Below are positions 26,384 through 34,999 of a stretch of DNA of 64,000 nt, piece after piece (position 1 is the first letter of the stretch; each line of letters starts with the position of its first letter). The DNA is taken from contig CAMCBW010000014.1 of assembly GCA_945873105.1 (NCBI GenBank), forward strand, positions 1-64,000. Direction: 5' to 3'. The notes beneath the pieces are model-generated. The model ran no database searches. It worked only from the letters and a program-made list of their open reading frames with translations, and had not been told where the DNA came from. The translations under genes were made by a program, and so were the position numbers. Source of the DNA: Tangfeifania diversioriginum (lineage in GTDB: Bacteria > Bacteroidota > Bacteroidia > Bacteroidales > Prolixibacteraceae).

Positions 26384-27152
26384 CGATCAAATTCAATTGA
26401 TTTTCAATTTCCTCTATGGTAGGCAAACTACTCTTTAGATTTTCTGGAAGGTTTTGGGGAAGGAGGTATTCGCTAATTCCCATGGGTTTATTAATGTCCC
26501 GCAGGGCGAATCCTTTACCCAATTCCAGCAAAAACCTGCTCACATGCTGGACCAATTGGTTCTCGACATCACGTTCGCGAAATGGAACAGCTAGGGTCAG
26601 GAAATCGAAAATATAAGGGTCTTTGAGTGCTTGTTGTGCTAAATCTGATTGCGGGAGTGGCATGGTATTTCTAAAATTGCTAATGGCCTTGCCTTGTCGC
26701 AGATGCAGTTGGTTTTTAATTTGAGAATCTAAGACGTCTCTGCTCCATTGATTTTCTATGCATTGCTGTACATACCAAAGTCGAATGTCCTTGTCTTTGA
26801 GCTTTTCGATGAGTAAAATGTTATGCCCCCATGGTAAATTTGCAACGGCCTGTTGCAAAATTGCAACATCTGGGTATTCATTGGCAAAGCGAAGCATATA
26901 GCCTAGATTTCTTTCTGAATAGCCTTTTAATTCTGCAAATTCATTTTTTAAATCGTTGGCCAATCTGGGAATGACTTTTGCCGACCACCCTTCCTGCAAT
27001 TGTCGCTCTGCAATGGTCTTGCCAATTTGCCAATACAACAAGATCATCTCTGAGTTAACAGAGAGAGCCGCACGAACCTGAGCCGAACGGATTCTTGCCT
27101 TTATATCGTCAAGAAGCGACTGGTATTTTATTAATTCCATTTCTATGTCCAT
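26364..27152 (-). CDS. DUF1016 / YhcG protein lacking its nuclease core
   Basis: A 262-residue protein. Residues 1-190 are a normal YhcG N-terminal domain, and the family segment VSRFLLELGKGFA ends at 216. The next residues, LRDINKPMGISEY and SSLPTIEEIE, correspond to the extreme C-terminus of full-length members, which are about 340-350 residues. The 75-80 residues between, which hold the catalytic D, E-x-K and Q, are absent without loss of frame. The paralogue at 23018-24205 retains them. The protein therefore cannot be a nuclease but may still bind DNA or partners. It follows hsdM by 6 bp. Confidence 0.85.
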   Translation of the reverse strand: MDIEMELIKYQSLLDDIKARIRSAQVRAALSVNSEMILLYWQIGKTIAERQLQEGWSAKVIPRLANDLKNEFAELKGYSERNLGYMLRFANEYPDVAILQQAVANLPWGHNILLIEKLKDKDIRLWYVQQCIENQWSRDVLDSQIKNQLHLRQGKAISNFRNTMPLPQSDLAQQALKDPYIFDFLTLAVPFRERDVENQLVQHVSRFLLELGKGFALRDINKPMGISEYLLPQNLPENLKSSLPTIEEIENQLNLIDDEIKL

Positions 27153-27158
27153 GAAAGG

Positions 27159-28715
27159 TTAAACACTGATTGGGAATCCCAACTCTTTAAATACGGCCAG
27201 TAAATCGTTTTTTGATTGGGCTTCGGCTTTTAGCAATCCGGCAAATTCGGCTTGCAGCACTTGCATTTTCTCGTCAAAATCGATGTTTTCATCACGGTTG
27301 ACGAACTCGATGTATTTACTGGGAACCAGGGAGAAATCCTTCTTGGTTACTTCCTCCAGTGATGCCGAATAACAAAATTCCGGTATATTCTCTAATTCAA
27401 CTGACTGCCAAAGATGATACGTACTTGTGACCTTCTTAATGTCGGCATCAGAGAATTGGGTGTATTTCTTTTCAAATGGTTCACCTACCTGGCGCAAATC
27501 CATAAAGAGAATTTCAGTTTCACGGTTGCGGTATTCCCGTGTCAGATCGCCAATATTACGGCTCTGCTCTTTTTTGTTTTTATTGAGTATCCAGAGTGTA
27601 ACACTAATATCGGTGGTATAAAACAGATTTCGCGGCAACACCAAAATCGCCTCTACCAGATTGTTCTCAATCAGTTTTCGTCTGATTTTGTACTCTTCCC
27701 CTCCACCGCTCAAAGCCCCGTTTGCCAGGATAAAACCGGCAACACCATTTTCTGAAAGTTTGGAAACCATGTTGAGGATCCAGCCATAATTGGCATTGCT
27801 TTTGGGGGGTACTTCGTAGCCTCGCCAGCGGGGATCGTCGATCAATTCGTTTTCGGCACGCCAGTCTTTCTGGTTAAAGGGAGGATTGGCCATGATGAAA
27901 TCGGCTTTCAGGTCCTTGTGCTGGTCGTCGCCAAAAGTGTCGGCAGCCTTTTTGCCCAAATTGCCCGAAATGCCACGGATGGCGAGGTTCATCTTGGCCA
28001 GTTTGAAGGTGGTGTTGGTGTATTCCTGTCCGTAAATGGAGACATTCCTGGTGTTGCCGTGGTGTGCCTGGATAAATTTAATGGACTGTACAAACATACC
28101 ACCGGATCCGCAGGCAGGGTCATAGATGATGCCGCTGTATGGTTCAATCATTTCGGCAATCAGGTTGACAATGCTTTTGGGCGTATAGAATTCTCCCTTG
28201 CCTTTCCCTTCTGCCAGGGCAAATTTGGAGAGGAAATATTCGTATACACGGCCAACCACATCCTGGGCTTTGTCCTTCAGGGTGTCGATGTCGTTGATGG
28301 TATCCAGCAGGGAGGAGAGTTTGGTAACGTCCAGCCCAATACGGGAAAAATAATTGTCGGGCAACGCACCGTTCAAGGCTTTGTTGTTTTTCTCAATGTT
28401 GTGCAGTGCGGTGTCGATCTTTAAGGCAATGTCGTTTTGCTTGGAGTTTTGGATGATGTAACTCCAGCGGGAAACTTCATCGAGAAAGAAGACATTGTTC
28501 TGGTTGTAAAACTCCGCCATCTCGATGTATTTCTCCTGCCCTTTGGCGATCAGCTTTGCGCGGTGCTCTTCGAACTTGTCGCTGGCAAATTTCAGGAAGA
28601 TCAGCCCCAAAACCACATGCTTGTATTCGGCTGGCTCAACGGATCCTCTCAGTTTGTTGGCAGACTCCCAAAGGGCGACTTCAATATTTTTTTCTTTTGG
28701 TTCTTTTTTGGCCAT
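27159..28715 (-). CDS. hsdM: Type I N6-adenine methyltransferase subunit (second locus)
   Basis: A 518-residue HsdM of usual length. The N-terminal helical domain (about 8-150) is followed by SAM motif I YDPACGSGGM at 198-207 and catalytic NPPF at 277-280. It is the first gene of the second R-M operon, with the DUF1016 gene 6 bp downstream. No XRE regulator precedes it, unlike the first locus. Confidence 0.96.
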   Translation of the reverse strand: MAKKEPKEKNIEVALWESANKLRGSVEPAEYKHVVLGLIFLKFASDKFEEHRAKLIAKGQEKYIEMAEFYNQNNVFFLDEVSRWSYIIQNSKQNDIALKIDTALHNIEKNNKALNGALPDNYFSRIGLDVTKLSSLLDTINDIDTLKDKAQDVVGRVYEYFLSKFALAEGKGKGEFYTPKSIVNLIAEMIEPYSGIIYDPACGSGGMFVQSIKFIQAHHGNTRNVSIYGQEYTNTTFKLAKMNLAIRGISGNLGKKAADTFGDDQHKDLKADFIMANPPFNQKDWRAENELIDDPRWRGYEVPPKSNANYGWILNMVSKLSENGVAGFILANGALSGGGEEYKIRRKLIENNLVEAILVLPRNLFYTTDISVTLWILNKNKKEQSRNIGDLTREYRNRETEILFMDLRQVGEPFEKKYTQFSDADIKKVTSTYHLWQSVELENIPEFCYSASLEEVTKKDFSLVPSKYIEFVNRDENIDFDEKMQVLQAEFAGLLKAEAQSKNDLLAVFKELGFPISV

Positions 28716-29037
28716 CGTATTTTGTAAGTAATTCTGTTCTTGATATTAGCAGGTGAATGGTTAAAAATATGGTTGTGCTGTTTGCATGCTAAATAATTAG
28801 CGTCTGAATGGCAAAATCAAACAACTATTTATTCTTCAGTGAAAATTACAATACATATATATTCCTCTATATATGCATGTTATATTAGGTTTTAATGATT
28901 CGAAGGTACTACTTTTTTTTGAGTAATGATCGGTTTTGATCCAAATTCCCCAATCAAAAAGGACCTCCATCAACGGGAAGTCCTTTTTATTTTTAACCGG
29001 ATGAATTACCTGCGGGCAGGTTTCACCTTTTGGAAAA
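28716..29037. other. Spacer between hsdM and the next operon
   Basis: This region holds the hsdM upstream region and the terminator at 28956-28988. The AT-rich stretch at about 28790-28880 contains several TATA-like words but no clear promoter pair. No gene is seen. Confidence 0.4.
28956..28988 (-). terminator. Rho-independent terminator
   Basis: AAAAAGGAC (28956-28964) pairs with GTCCTTTTT (28980-28988). The A/T-flanked 9-bp stem works in either direction. The gene that ends nearest is the minus-strand gene stopping at 29038. Confidence 0.75.
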
Positions 29038-29730
29038 CTACACCGGAGTAACCACCGCAGCTACGGGTGAAACTTTGCCTTTCCCCGAATAGTCGACAAT
29101 CTTCCGGGCATTTTTGTAGGCGTTGAAGAAATCGGGATGGCTAAACTGGAAGGGTTGTACCAGGGCATCTATATGGGTTCTCAACAGTTTGTCCTGGGCC
29201 TTGAAGACCCCGTCAATGTTATCGGTCGAAACCTTGGAGATATTCAAAGAAAACCTGCGTCTGGGGATGGCCAGTTCATATTCGGCCAGCAATTGCTCCA
29301 TTTTAAGAAATTCAGCCTCCCCGATAAAATATTTGCCAAGGTCGTTTTTCAAGGGAAGTGCCATACCATGGATCAAGGTGCCAATGTCAAAAAGCACTTT
29401 GTCTGCCACAGTTTTCAGCTTGGAAACCGGGTAGTTGGCCATTTTCTTCAACTCTGGATTTTTTGTAGCGGTGGCATATGCCTTCACTCCCGCCTCAAAC
29501 AACAAAATCATGCCCATCAGCTCACTCCGTAATTCGCCTTTGTGCTCGGTCAATCCGCTGCTGTCTGCCTCTTGTACCTGACGGTTCCGGTTGATAACTG
29601 TCTGTCCGGTCTTCAGCAACTGACTTGCTTCGTAGAGGTCACCCTCTGTTCCAACCTTTTCTGAATGAGTGTCAAGAACCAAATTGACAGCATCATACAT
29701 TCTGAATTTGTTCAACTGCATTTTGTTCAT
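29038..29730 (-). CDS. Unknown 230-residue helical protein
   Basis: A soluble, mostly helical protein with no signal peptide from the chosen start. I do not recognise the family. The ATG at 29728-29730 (MNKMQLNKFRMYDAV) is preferred over an upstream ATG that adds 20 hydrophobic residues not followed by a cleavage site. It is a single gene with its own terminator. Confidence 0.7.
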   Translation of the reverse strand: MNKMQLNKFRMYDAVNLVLDTHSEKVGTEGDLYEASQLLKTGQTVINRNRQVQEADSSGLTEHKGELRSELMGMILLFEAGVKAYATATKNPELKKMANYPVSKLKTVADKVLFDIGTLIHGMALPLKNDLGKYFIGEAEFLKMEQLLAEYELAIPRRRFSLNISKVSTDNIDGVFKAQDKLLRTHIDALVQPFQFSHPDFFNAYKNARKIVDYSGKGKVSPVAAVVTPV

Positions 29731-29847
29731 GGTGAAAAAAATTAAATTGTTTGTAAAGGAAACAACGACCGCCGGAATAGACTCAAACAACTATTCCAAA
29801 CGATATTCACCATAAGTTACAGCAAAAAAAGGAGAAAAACGAATGAT

Positions 29848-30198
29848 TCATTGAAAAAGTGAAAAACCAACGGGTTGGAGCAGATATTTAACTTGTGTAG
29901 TCACTTGACCATTAATCCCATTCACAGCATGATGATTGACCTCTGAAATGCTCCTTGATAATGTCAAACGACTCCTAGCTATAATAAATTCATTTCTGGT
30001 TAGTGAGAATTGATTTCTGGGTATAGCAAATTCATCCCTGGGTGGTGAGAATTGACTTCTGACTATAGCAAATTCATTCCTGGGTGGCGAGAATTGATTT
30101 CTAGATACATTCAATTCATTTCTGGGTAGTGACAGCGCATTTCTAACTACCGGGATTGGTCTGCTGGAAAGTTTCAGGGCTTTTATTGATACCGTCAA
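29848..30198 (-). CDS. Heptad-repeat protein coupled to a CPBP protease
   Basis: A 116-residue basic protein whose centre is built of seven-residue units of the form R-N-x-F-x-x-P (RNQFSPP, RNEFAIV, RSQFSPP, RDEFAIP). The DNA repeats with a 42-bp period. It overlaps the end of the CPBP protease gene by 4 bp, the ATGA arrangement of translational coupling. I do not recognise a family. It could be a real small structural protein or an expanded repeat that happens to stay open. Confidence 0.5.
   Translation of the reverse strand: MTVSIKALKLSSRPIPVVRNALSLPRNELNVSRNQFSPPRNEFAIVRSQFSPPRDEFAIPRNQFSLTRNEFIIARSRLTLSRSISEVNHHAVNGINGQVTTQVKYLLQPVGFSLFQ
29987..30154. repeat. 42-bp tandem repeat, about four copies
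   Basis: The word AATTCAT recurs at 29987, 30029, 30071 and 30113, exactly 42 bp apart. Each unit codes for 14 residues (two heptads) of the small protein above. Confidence 0.85.
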
Positions 30199-31148
30199 TC
30201 AACATCTGGGGATAAAGAATGACCTTCTGACGGTTGAATTTCTTCTATACGCTTCGAATAAAGATACCTCATCAAGAACCAGATAACCGCCCCGCTCACA
30301 ATTGCCCAGAAAAATAGTGAATTGTTGAAAAGCGCAGCATCCGGCTGTTCCGGCTCAAGCCCTTTCCCGGTCATGTAAAAGATGATCACGCCGGCAGCGT
30401 TGTTGATGAAGTGAGCAAGGATGGGAAGCCAGAGGGTGCCGGTCCACTCAAGCAGGTAACCAAAGAGTACCCCTAGCAACATCCGGGGCAGGAAGCCAAA
30501 AAATTGCAGGTGTAGTGCACTGAACAACACGGCAGTGATCCAGATGGCGCTGTGAGCATTGCCGGTCATTTTTTTGATCAGCTTTTGCAAAAGCCCCCTG
30601 AACAGCAGCTCTTCTCCAATGGCCGGCAACACGGCTACAATGAACAGGTTACCCAACAGTCCGCCGAAACTTCTGGTCGTCAGGAATGCTTCCGTCAATT
30701 GATTGGCCTGATCCTCAGAAGCACGCATCCAGCTTTCTACCGAACTCATCCAGGAGGGCAAAACCAGTTGTTGGTTGAGTAGTGAGGTCCACTCAATGAG
30801 TGGTCCGCCAGCCAAAATCAGGGCGCCAACCAACCCCAGCAGTATCCCGGTAGGCTTTCTTGTGAGTTGTAAGAAATCGAAAGGTTGGTCACTCAATGCA
30901 TAGGCAAGAACAAAGGGCGGTAAGATAAACATCCCCAACGATTGCAGGATCTGAAAAAACTTCAAATAGCCAAGATTCGCCGGATCGTCAAAATTTGTCA
31001 GCACAACGGAAAGCTCTTCAAAGCTTTGGCCTGTCCAGATCCAGCAACCCAGATAACCAACCAGTGAGACCAATATTCCGCTGGTCAGCAAAATGATCAT
31101 CGTATAGATTATTTGGGTAAAGGGCGTTGCGTGTCGGAGAAATCTCAT
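30195..31148 (-). CDS. CPBP-family intramembrane metalloprotease
   Basis: A 317-residue integral membrane protein with about seven or eight hydrophobic segments. The CPBP (Rce1/Abi) active-site motifs are intact: E179-E180 with R184 (GEELLFRG), H213 (FSALH) and H246 with N250 (HFINN). Members cleave membrane-bound substrates in prenyl-type processing or bacteriocin self-immunity; the substrate here is unknown. The heptad-repeat gene overlaps its end. Confidence 0.9.
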   Translation of the reverse strand: MRFLRHATPFTQIIYTMIILLTSGILVSLVGYLGCWIWTGQSFEELSVVLTNFDDPANLGYLKFFQILQSLGMFILPPFVLAYALSDQPFDFLQLTRKPTGILLGLVGALILAGGPLIEWTSLLNQQLVLPSWMSSVESWMRASEDQANQLTEAFLTTRSFGGLLGNLFIVAVLPAIGEELLFRGLLQKLIKKMTGNAHSAIWITAVLFSALHLQFFGFLPRMLLGVLFGYLLEWTGTLWLPILAHFINNAAGVIIFYMTGKGLEPEQPDAALFNNSLFFWAIVSGAVIWFLMRYLYSKRIEEIQPSEGHSLSPDVD

Positions 31149-31264
31149 TCGTTGTAGTTTTATTTTGCCACTATTCGAGTCAATGCAAAGGATGGTCTGA
31201 CCATTACGGACACAAAGTTATCTTTTCCTCTTTGGTTTCAAAGAGTGCATTCCCATTGAATCGC

Positions 31265-31272
31265 TATCTTTG
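31265..31272 (+). promoter_or_regulatory. Candidate -7 box of dusB
   Basis: TATCTTTG matches the Bacteroidota -7 consensus TAnnTTTG. No -33 TTTG lies at the usual 19-21 bp. Transcription from it would start just before the nine-base repeat array, placing the array in the leader. Confidence 0.4.
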
Positions 31273-31280
31273 AAATCTTA

Positions 31281-31376
31281 AATTGTCGAATCGCCGAATC
31301 GTCGAATTAACCAATCGTCGAATTGTCGAATTGTCGAATCGTCGAATTGTCGAATTAACCAATTGTCGAATTAACC
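31281..31376. repeat. Nine-base tandem repeats in the dusB leader
   Basis: Units such as TCGAATTGT and TCGAATCGT are repeated with interspersed TTAACCAAT. The array is in frame with dusB and open, giving an apparent N-terminal extension of NRRIVEL repeats. Since DusB proteins begin at the following MKIGN, the array is taken as untranslated. Confidence 0.75.
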
Positions 31377-31378
31377 TC

Positions 31379-32392
31379 ATGAAGATCGGTAATCTTGACC
31401 TGGGTAATATCCCGCTCTTTCTGGCTCCCATGGAGGATGTGACTTACAAGTCGTTCCGCTACATGTGTAAAAAATATGGGGCCGACGTGATGTACACAGA
31501 GTTTGTCGCTTCAGAGGCACTGATCCGCGACGTCGACCGCACCAAACGAAAAATGACCATTTTTGAGTTCGACCGACCCCTGGCGATTCAAATCTATGGA
31601 TCCAATATTGACTCGATGGTGCTGGCCGCCAAGGTAGCAGAAGCCGCCAAACCCGACTTCATTGACCTAAATTTTGGCTGCCCCGTGAAGAAGATTGCAG
31701 GAAAGGGTGCCGGTGCAGGCTTGTTGCGGGATATCCCCAAAATGGTAAAAATGGCAGAAGAGGTGGTGAAGGCAGTTCAACTTCCGGTTACGGCCAAAAC
31801 GCGTTTGGGGTGGGACCACGATGACATGCCCATTGTTGAGGTGGCTGAAAGATTGCAGGATGCAGGCATCCAGGCACTTGCCATCCATGGGAGGACCAGG
31901 AGCCAAATCTATGCCGGGGAGGCCGACTGGAGTCTGATCGCGGCAGTTAAGAACAACCCGCGCATGAAGATCCCCATCATCGGCAATGGGGACATCTCAG
32001 GACCGGAAAAAGCGAAAGCATTGCTGGATCAATCGGGGGTGGATGGATTGATGATTGGCAGAGGTTCGATCGGTCGTCCCTGGATATTCCGGGAGGTTCG
32101 CCATTTCCTTAACACCGGAGAAATTCTTCCCGCTCCCTCCGTTCCGTTTGTCGTAGAAAATGTCAAGGAACAACTCAATCAATCAGTAACCTGGAAGGAT
32201 GATCCCCGGAGAGCAGTGCTGGAGATGCGACGCCATTTTGCGCGTTACTTTCCCAACCTTCAGGATTTCAGGGAACTTCGCATCAAGCTGCTGCGGGCCG
32301 ACGAAATTGAAGAGGTAATCCGGCTACTTGACCTGATTGCCGAACAGTACCATGACACGACAGTGGATTACACGAACGTTGGATTGAAATAA
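31379..32392 (+). CDS. dusB: tRNA-dihydrouridine synthase B
   Basis: A 337-residue FMN enzyme that reduces uridine to dihydrouridine in tRNA. It has PMEDVTYKSFR near the N-terminus, NFGCPVKK with the catalytic Cys at 101, KTRLGWD, and IHGRTRSQ. The phosphate-binding GNGDI and GRGSIGRPW also follow. I start at the ATG of MKIGNLDLGN because the upstream open codons are repeat DNA. An aldo/keto reductase gene follows 34 bp downstream. Confidence 0.94.
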   Translation: MKIGNLDLGNIPLFLAPMEDVTYKSFRYMCKKYGADVMYTEFVASEALIRDVDRTKRKMTIFEFDRPLAIQIYGSNIDSMVLAAKVAEAAKPDFIDLNFGCPVKKIAGKGAGAGLLRDIPKMVKMAEEVVKAVQLPVTAKTRLGWDHDDMPIVEVAERLQDAGIQALAIHGRTRSQIYAGEADWSLIAAVKNNPRMKIPIIGNGDISGPEKAKALLDQSGVDGLMIGRGSIGRPWIFREVRHFLNTGEILPAPSVPFVVENVKEQLNQSVTWKDDPRRAVLEMRRHFARYFPNLQDFRELRIKLLRADEIEEVIRLLDLIAEQYHDTTVDYTNVGLK

Positions 32393-32426
32393 ATATTGTT
32401 TACTTTAGGGGACTAAACTACTGCGT

Positions 32427-33320
32427 ATGACTGAATTTACCCGTCGTCATTTCATCCGGACCGGTGTGGCCGGAGCTATTGCTGCCTCGGGAGCCATCAA
32501 CACCCTGATGGCCCACCCTGCATCCCCTGTGAAGGTGGATACAGTTGACCTTGGCAAGACCGGACTTAAAGTTACCCGGCTCGCTATGGGCATGGGAACC
32601 AATGGATGGAACCACGCTTCCAACCAAACACGGATTGGCCTGGAGAAATACAAACTGCTGGTTCAGGCAGGTTTGGACAGGGGCATTCGTTTCTTCGATA
32701 CTGCCGACACCTATGGCTCCCATTCCTTTGTAAAAGAGGCACTAAAGATGGTACCCAGGGAACAGGTAACCGTCATGACAAAAATTTGGACCGAAAACCT
32801 GGAATGGCATCCACTCCAGCCGGTAGATCAAATTATAGAGCGGATCAGACAGGAGCTTCAAACTGATTACCTGGACATTGTGCTGCTCCATTGCATGACA
32901 AAAGCCAACTGGACGGAGGATAAGAGGCGATTTATGGATGGACTGAGTGAAGCACAGGCGAAAGGACTGATCAAAAAAGTCGGTTTCTCTGCCCATGATT
33001 TTGGCGCACTGGAGAGTGGTGTCAACCACGAATGGCCGGATATCGTGCTTGCAAGAATCAACAACAAAAAGATCCGGATGGACGGAGAACCCGAAAAAAT
33101 TCTTTCATTGCTGGAAACTGCAGGTGCCAAAGGGAAAGGGGTGCTGGGGATGAAAATCTTTGGCGGTGGCGGACTGGTAAAGGAGGAAGAACGTATGAGC
33201 TCCCTGGAATATGTAGTTCATTGCAAAAAGGTACACGCCATGACCATAGGGATGGAAGACCCGGCCCAGTTGCATGATACAGTGGATCGACTCATGGGAT
33301 TTGTTCAAAAAGGAGTTTGA
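32427..33320 (+). CDS. Tat-exported aldo/keto reductase
   Basis: A 297-residue AKR-superfamily NAD(P)H oxidoreductase. The N-terminus TRRHFIRTG followed by a hydrophobic stretch is a twin-arginine signal. Catalytic residues are visible: D and Y in FFDTADTYGSH, K in TVMTKIW and H in IVLLHCM. The substrate is unknown. It lies 34 bp after dusB and may share its transcript. Export implies a periplasmic role, as in many Bacteroidota Tat-type AKRs. Confidence 0.9.
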   Translation: MTEFTRRHFIRTGVAGAIAASGAINTLMAHPASPVKVDTVDLGKTGLKVTRLAMGMGTNGWNHASNQTRIGLEKYKLLVQAGLDRGIRFFDTADTYGSHSFVKEALKMVPREQVTVMTKIWTENLEWHPLQPVDQIIERIRQELQTDYLDIVLLHCMTKANWTEDKRRFMDGLSEAQAKGLIKKVGFSAHDFGALESGVNHEWPDIVLARINNKKIRMDGEPEKILSLLETAGAKGKGVLGMKIFGGGGLVKEEERMSSLEYVVHCKKVHAMTIGMEDPAQLHDTVDRLMGFVQKGV

Positions 33321-33383
33321 AGGGTTTAAAAAGTTTTTAAGATTACCCTTCGGCTTCGCTCAGGGACCGGCACTTATTAGAAA

Positions 33384-33500
33384 ATTTCAAACATTTCAAA
33401 CATTTCAAACATTTCAAACATTTCAAACATTTCAAACATTTCAAACATTTCAAACATTTCAAACATTTCAAACATTTCAAACATTTCAAACATTTCAAAC
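33384..33500. repeat. Thirteen exact copies of a nine-base repeat
   Basis: ATTTCAAAC occurs 13 times in a row (117 bp) with no visible interruptions. It ends 11 bp before the start codon of the next gene. The array keeps the reading frame open upstream (F-Q-T repeats), but this is taken as leader or promoter DNA. Confidence 0.95.
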
Positions 33501-33510
33501 ATTTATTTAT

Positions 33511-33879
33511 ATGAAAATCAACAAAGTACTGCTAACATTGACACTCTTTTTTGCCGCATGGGCACAAATTCAGGCAGCTCCGATCGACCAGAAGAAGCTC
33601 ATCGGAAAATGGCAATATACTGCGCCAACTGCACCGCCAAATTATATGACCGGACAGATCAATTTTCTTCCGGACGGGGAGAAACTAAAAGGAGAATTGG
33701 AAATTGAAGGGCAAAAGTTAGCCTTTTCAGAGGTTATCCTGAAGAATGATGAAGTTGCGGTTACCATCGTGATAGAGGGCACACCCATCACCATTAAATT
33801 CAAACTGGTCAACGACAAGCTGGAGGGCCAAGCCGAAACCCCTGACGGTATGGTAGGAGTAACGGCTATACGAAAGTAG
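33511..33879 (+). CDS. Secreted unknown protein
   Basis: A 122-residue protein with a signal peptide (MKINKVLLTLTLFFAAWA...QA|AP, cleavage near 22). The mature part begins KKLIGKWQYTAP and is beta-rich, resembling lipocalin-like or 'protein of unknown function' beta-barrels of Bacteroidota. I start at this ATG and not at the open upstream codons, which are the nine-base repeats. It is convergent with rfbB, with 2 bp between the stops. Confidence 0.8.
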   Translation: MKINKVLLTLTLFFAAWAQIQAAPIDQKKLIGKWQYTAPTAPPNYMTGQINFLPDGEKLKGELEIEGQKLAFSEVILKNDEVAVTIVIEGTPITIKFKLVNDKLEGQAETPDGMVGVTAIRK

Positions 33880-33881
33880 GC

Positions 33882-34937
33882 TTACCTTTGGTGGTATTGC
33901 TTGTTGTAATATTGTTCGTAGGCACCTGAGGATACATTTTCAAGCCATTCGGAATTTTTAAGGTACCAGTCAACGGTTTTTGAGAGTCCTTCTTCAAACT
34001 GAAGGGAGGGTTTCCAGCCTAGCTCACGCTCTATTTTGGAGGAGTCGATGGCATACCTTAAATCGTGGCCTGCCCTGTCTTTGACGAAGGTAATCAACCC
34101 CTGGGAAGTACCTTTGGCTCTGCCCAGTTTCTCATCCATCACCGCGCACAAGGCTTTGATCAAGTCTATGTTCGTCCATTCATTGATCCCTCCAATGTTG
34201 TAGGTCTCTCCGATGACCCCCTTGTGGTAGATAACATCAATGGCGGAAGCGTGATCCTCAACATAGAGCCAGTCACGGATATTTTCCCCTTTGCCGTATA
34301 CCGGAATGGGTTTCATCCCTTGAATATTCCGGATGCAAAGTGGGATCAACTTCTCCGGAAACTGGTTTGGCCCATAGTTGTTGGAACAGTTGGAAAGCAG
34401 CACCGGTAAGTGAAAAGTATTGTGGTAGGCCCTCACAAGATGGTCAGAACTTGCCTTGGAGGCTGAATAGGGACTCTGGGGATCATAGGAGGTGGTCTCT
34501 GTGAAGAGGCCGGTTTCACCCAGCGAACCATAGACTTCATCGGTGGAAATGTGGTAGAACTTTTTGCCCTCCATGTTCCCTTTCCAATGCTCCTTTGCAG
34601 CATGAACGAGATTAAAAGTTCCAAAAATATTGGTACGGATAAAGGATGCCGGATCGGTAATGGACCTGTCAACATGTGACTCTGCAGCCAGGTGAATAAC
34701 TCCATCAATGGGGTAAGTTTCAAAAAGATGGTTTACCTGGTCGCTGTCTGCTATATCCCCTCTTACAAAAGTATAGTTGGGGCTCTTTTCGATGTCCTTC
34801 AAGTTCTCCAGATTACCGGCGTAGGTAAGCAGGTCAAAATTGATTATTTGATATTCAGGATAATTGTTAACAAACCTTCTGACTACGTGCGACCCAATAA
34901 AACCTGCTCCACCTGTTATTAAAATTGTCTTTTTCAT
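33882..34937 (-). CDS. rfbB: dTDP-glucose 4,6-dehydratase
   Basis: A 351-residue extended SDR enzyme that makes dTDP-4-keto-6-deoxyglucose, the step towards dTDP-rhamnose. The NAD-binding motif GGAGFIGSH lies at about 8-16 and the catalytic YSASK is followed by SSDHLV. HISTDEVYGS and NNYGPNQFPEKLIP are diagnostic for RfbB/RmlB. It lies 62 bp downstream of galE on the same strand, so they likely form a nucleotide-sugar pair. Confidence 0.95.
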   Translation of the reverse strand: MKKTILITGGAGFIGSHVVRRFVNNYPEYQIINFDLLTYAGNLENLKDIEKSPNYTFVRGDIADSDQVNHLFETYPIDGVIHLAAESHVDRSITDPASFIRTNIFGTFNLVHAAKEHWKGNMEGKKFYHISTDEVYGSLGETGLFTETTSYDPQSPYSASKASSDHLVRAYHNTFHLPVLLSNCSNNYGPNQFPEKLIPLCIRNIQGMKPIPVYGKGENIRDWLYVEDHASAIDVIYHKGVIGETYNIGGINEWTNIDLIKALCAVMDEKLGRAKGTSQGLITFVKDRAGHDLRYAIDSSKIERELGWKPSLQFEEGLSKTVDWYLKNSEWLENVSSGAYEQYYNKQYHQR

Positions 34938-34999
34938 TGTATTAGCTTTAAAATTTATCCCTGTCCCACAATTTCCACTTCCTTGATCCTCCTCCTCAA

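Noticed and set aside
27918-28424. A 168-codon open frame opposite hsdM
   Set aside because: It mirrors conserved HsdM codons; it has no start context or domain of its own.
31283-31378. NRRIVEL-repeat extension of DusB
   Set aside because: DusB proteins begin at the MKIGN-type start; the upstream codons are repeat DNA.
33384-33500. CRISPR array
   Set aside because: The repeats are contiguous nine-base units with no spacers, and there are no cas genes.
33274-33510. N-terminal extension made of F-Q-T repeats
   Set aside because: The extension is repeat DNA; a clean signal peptide begins at the ATG at 33511.
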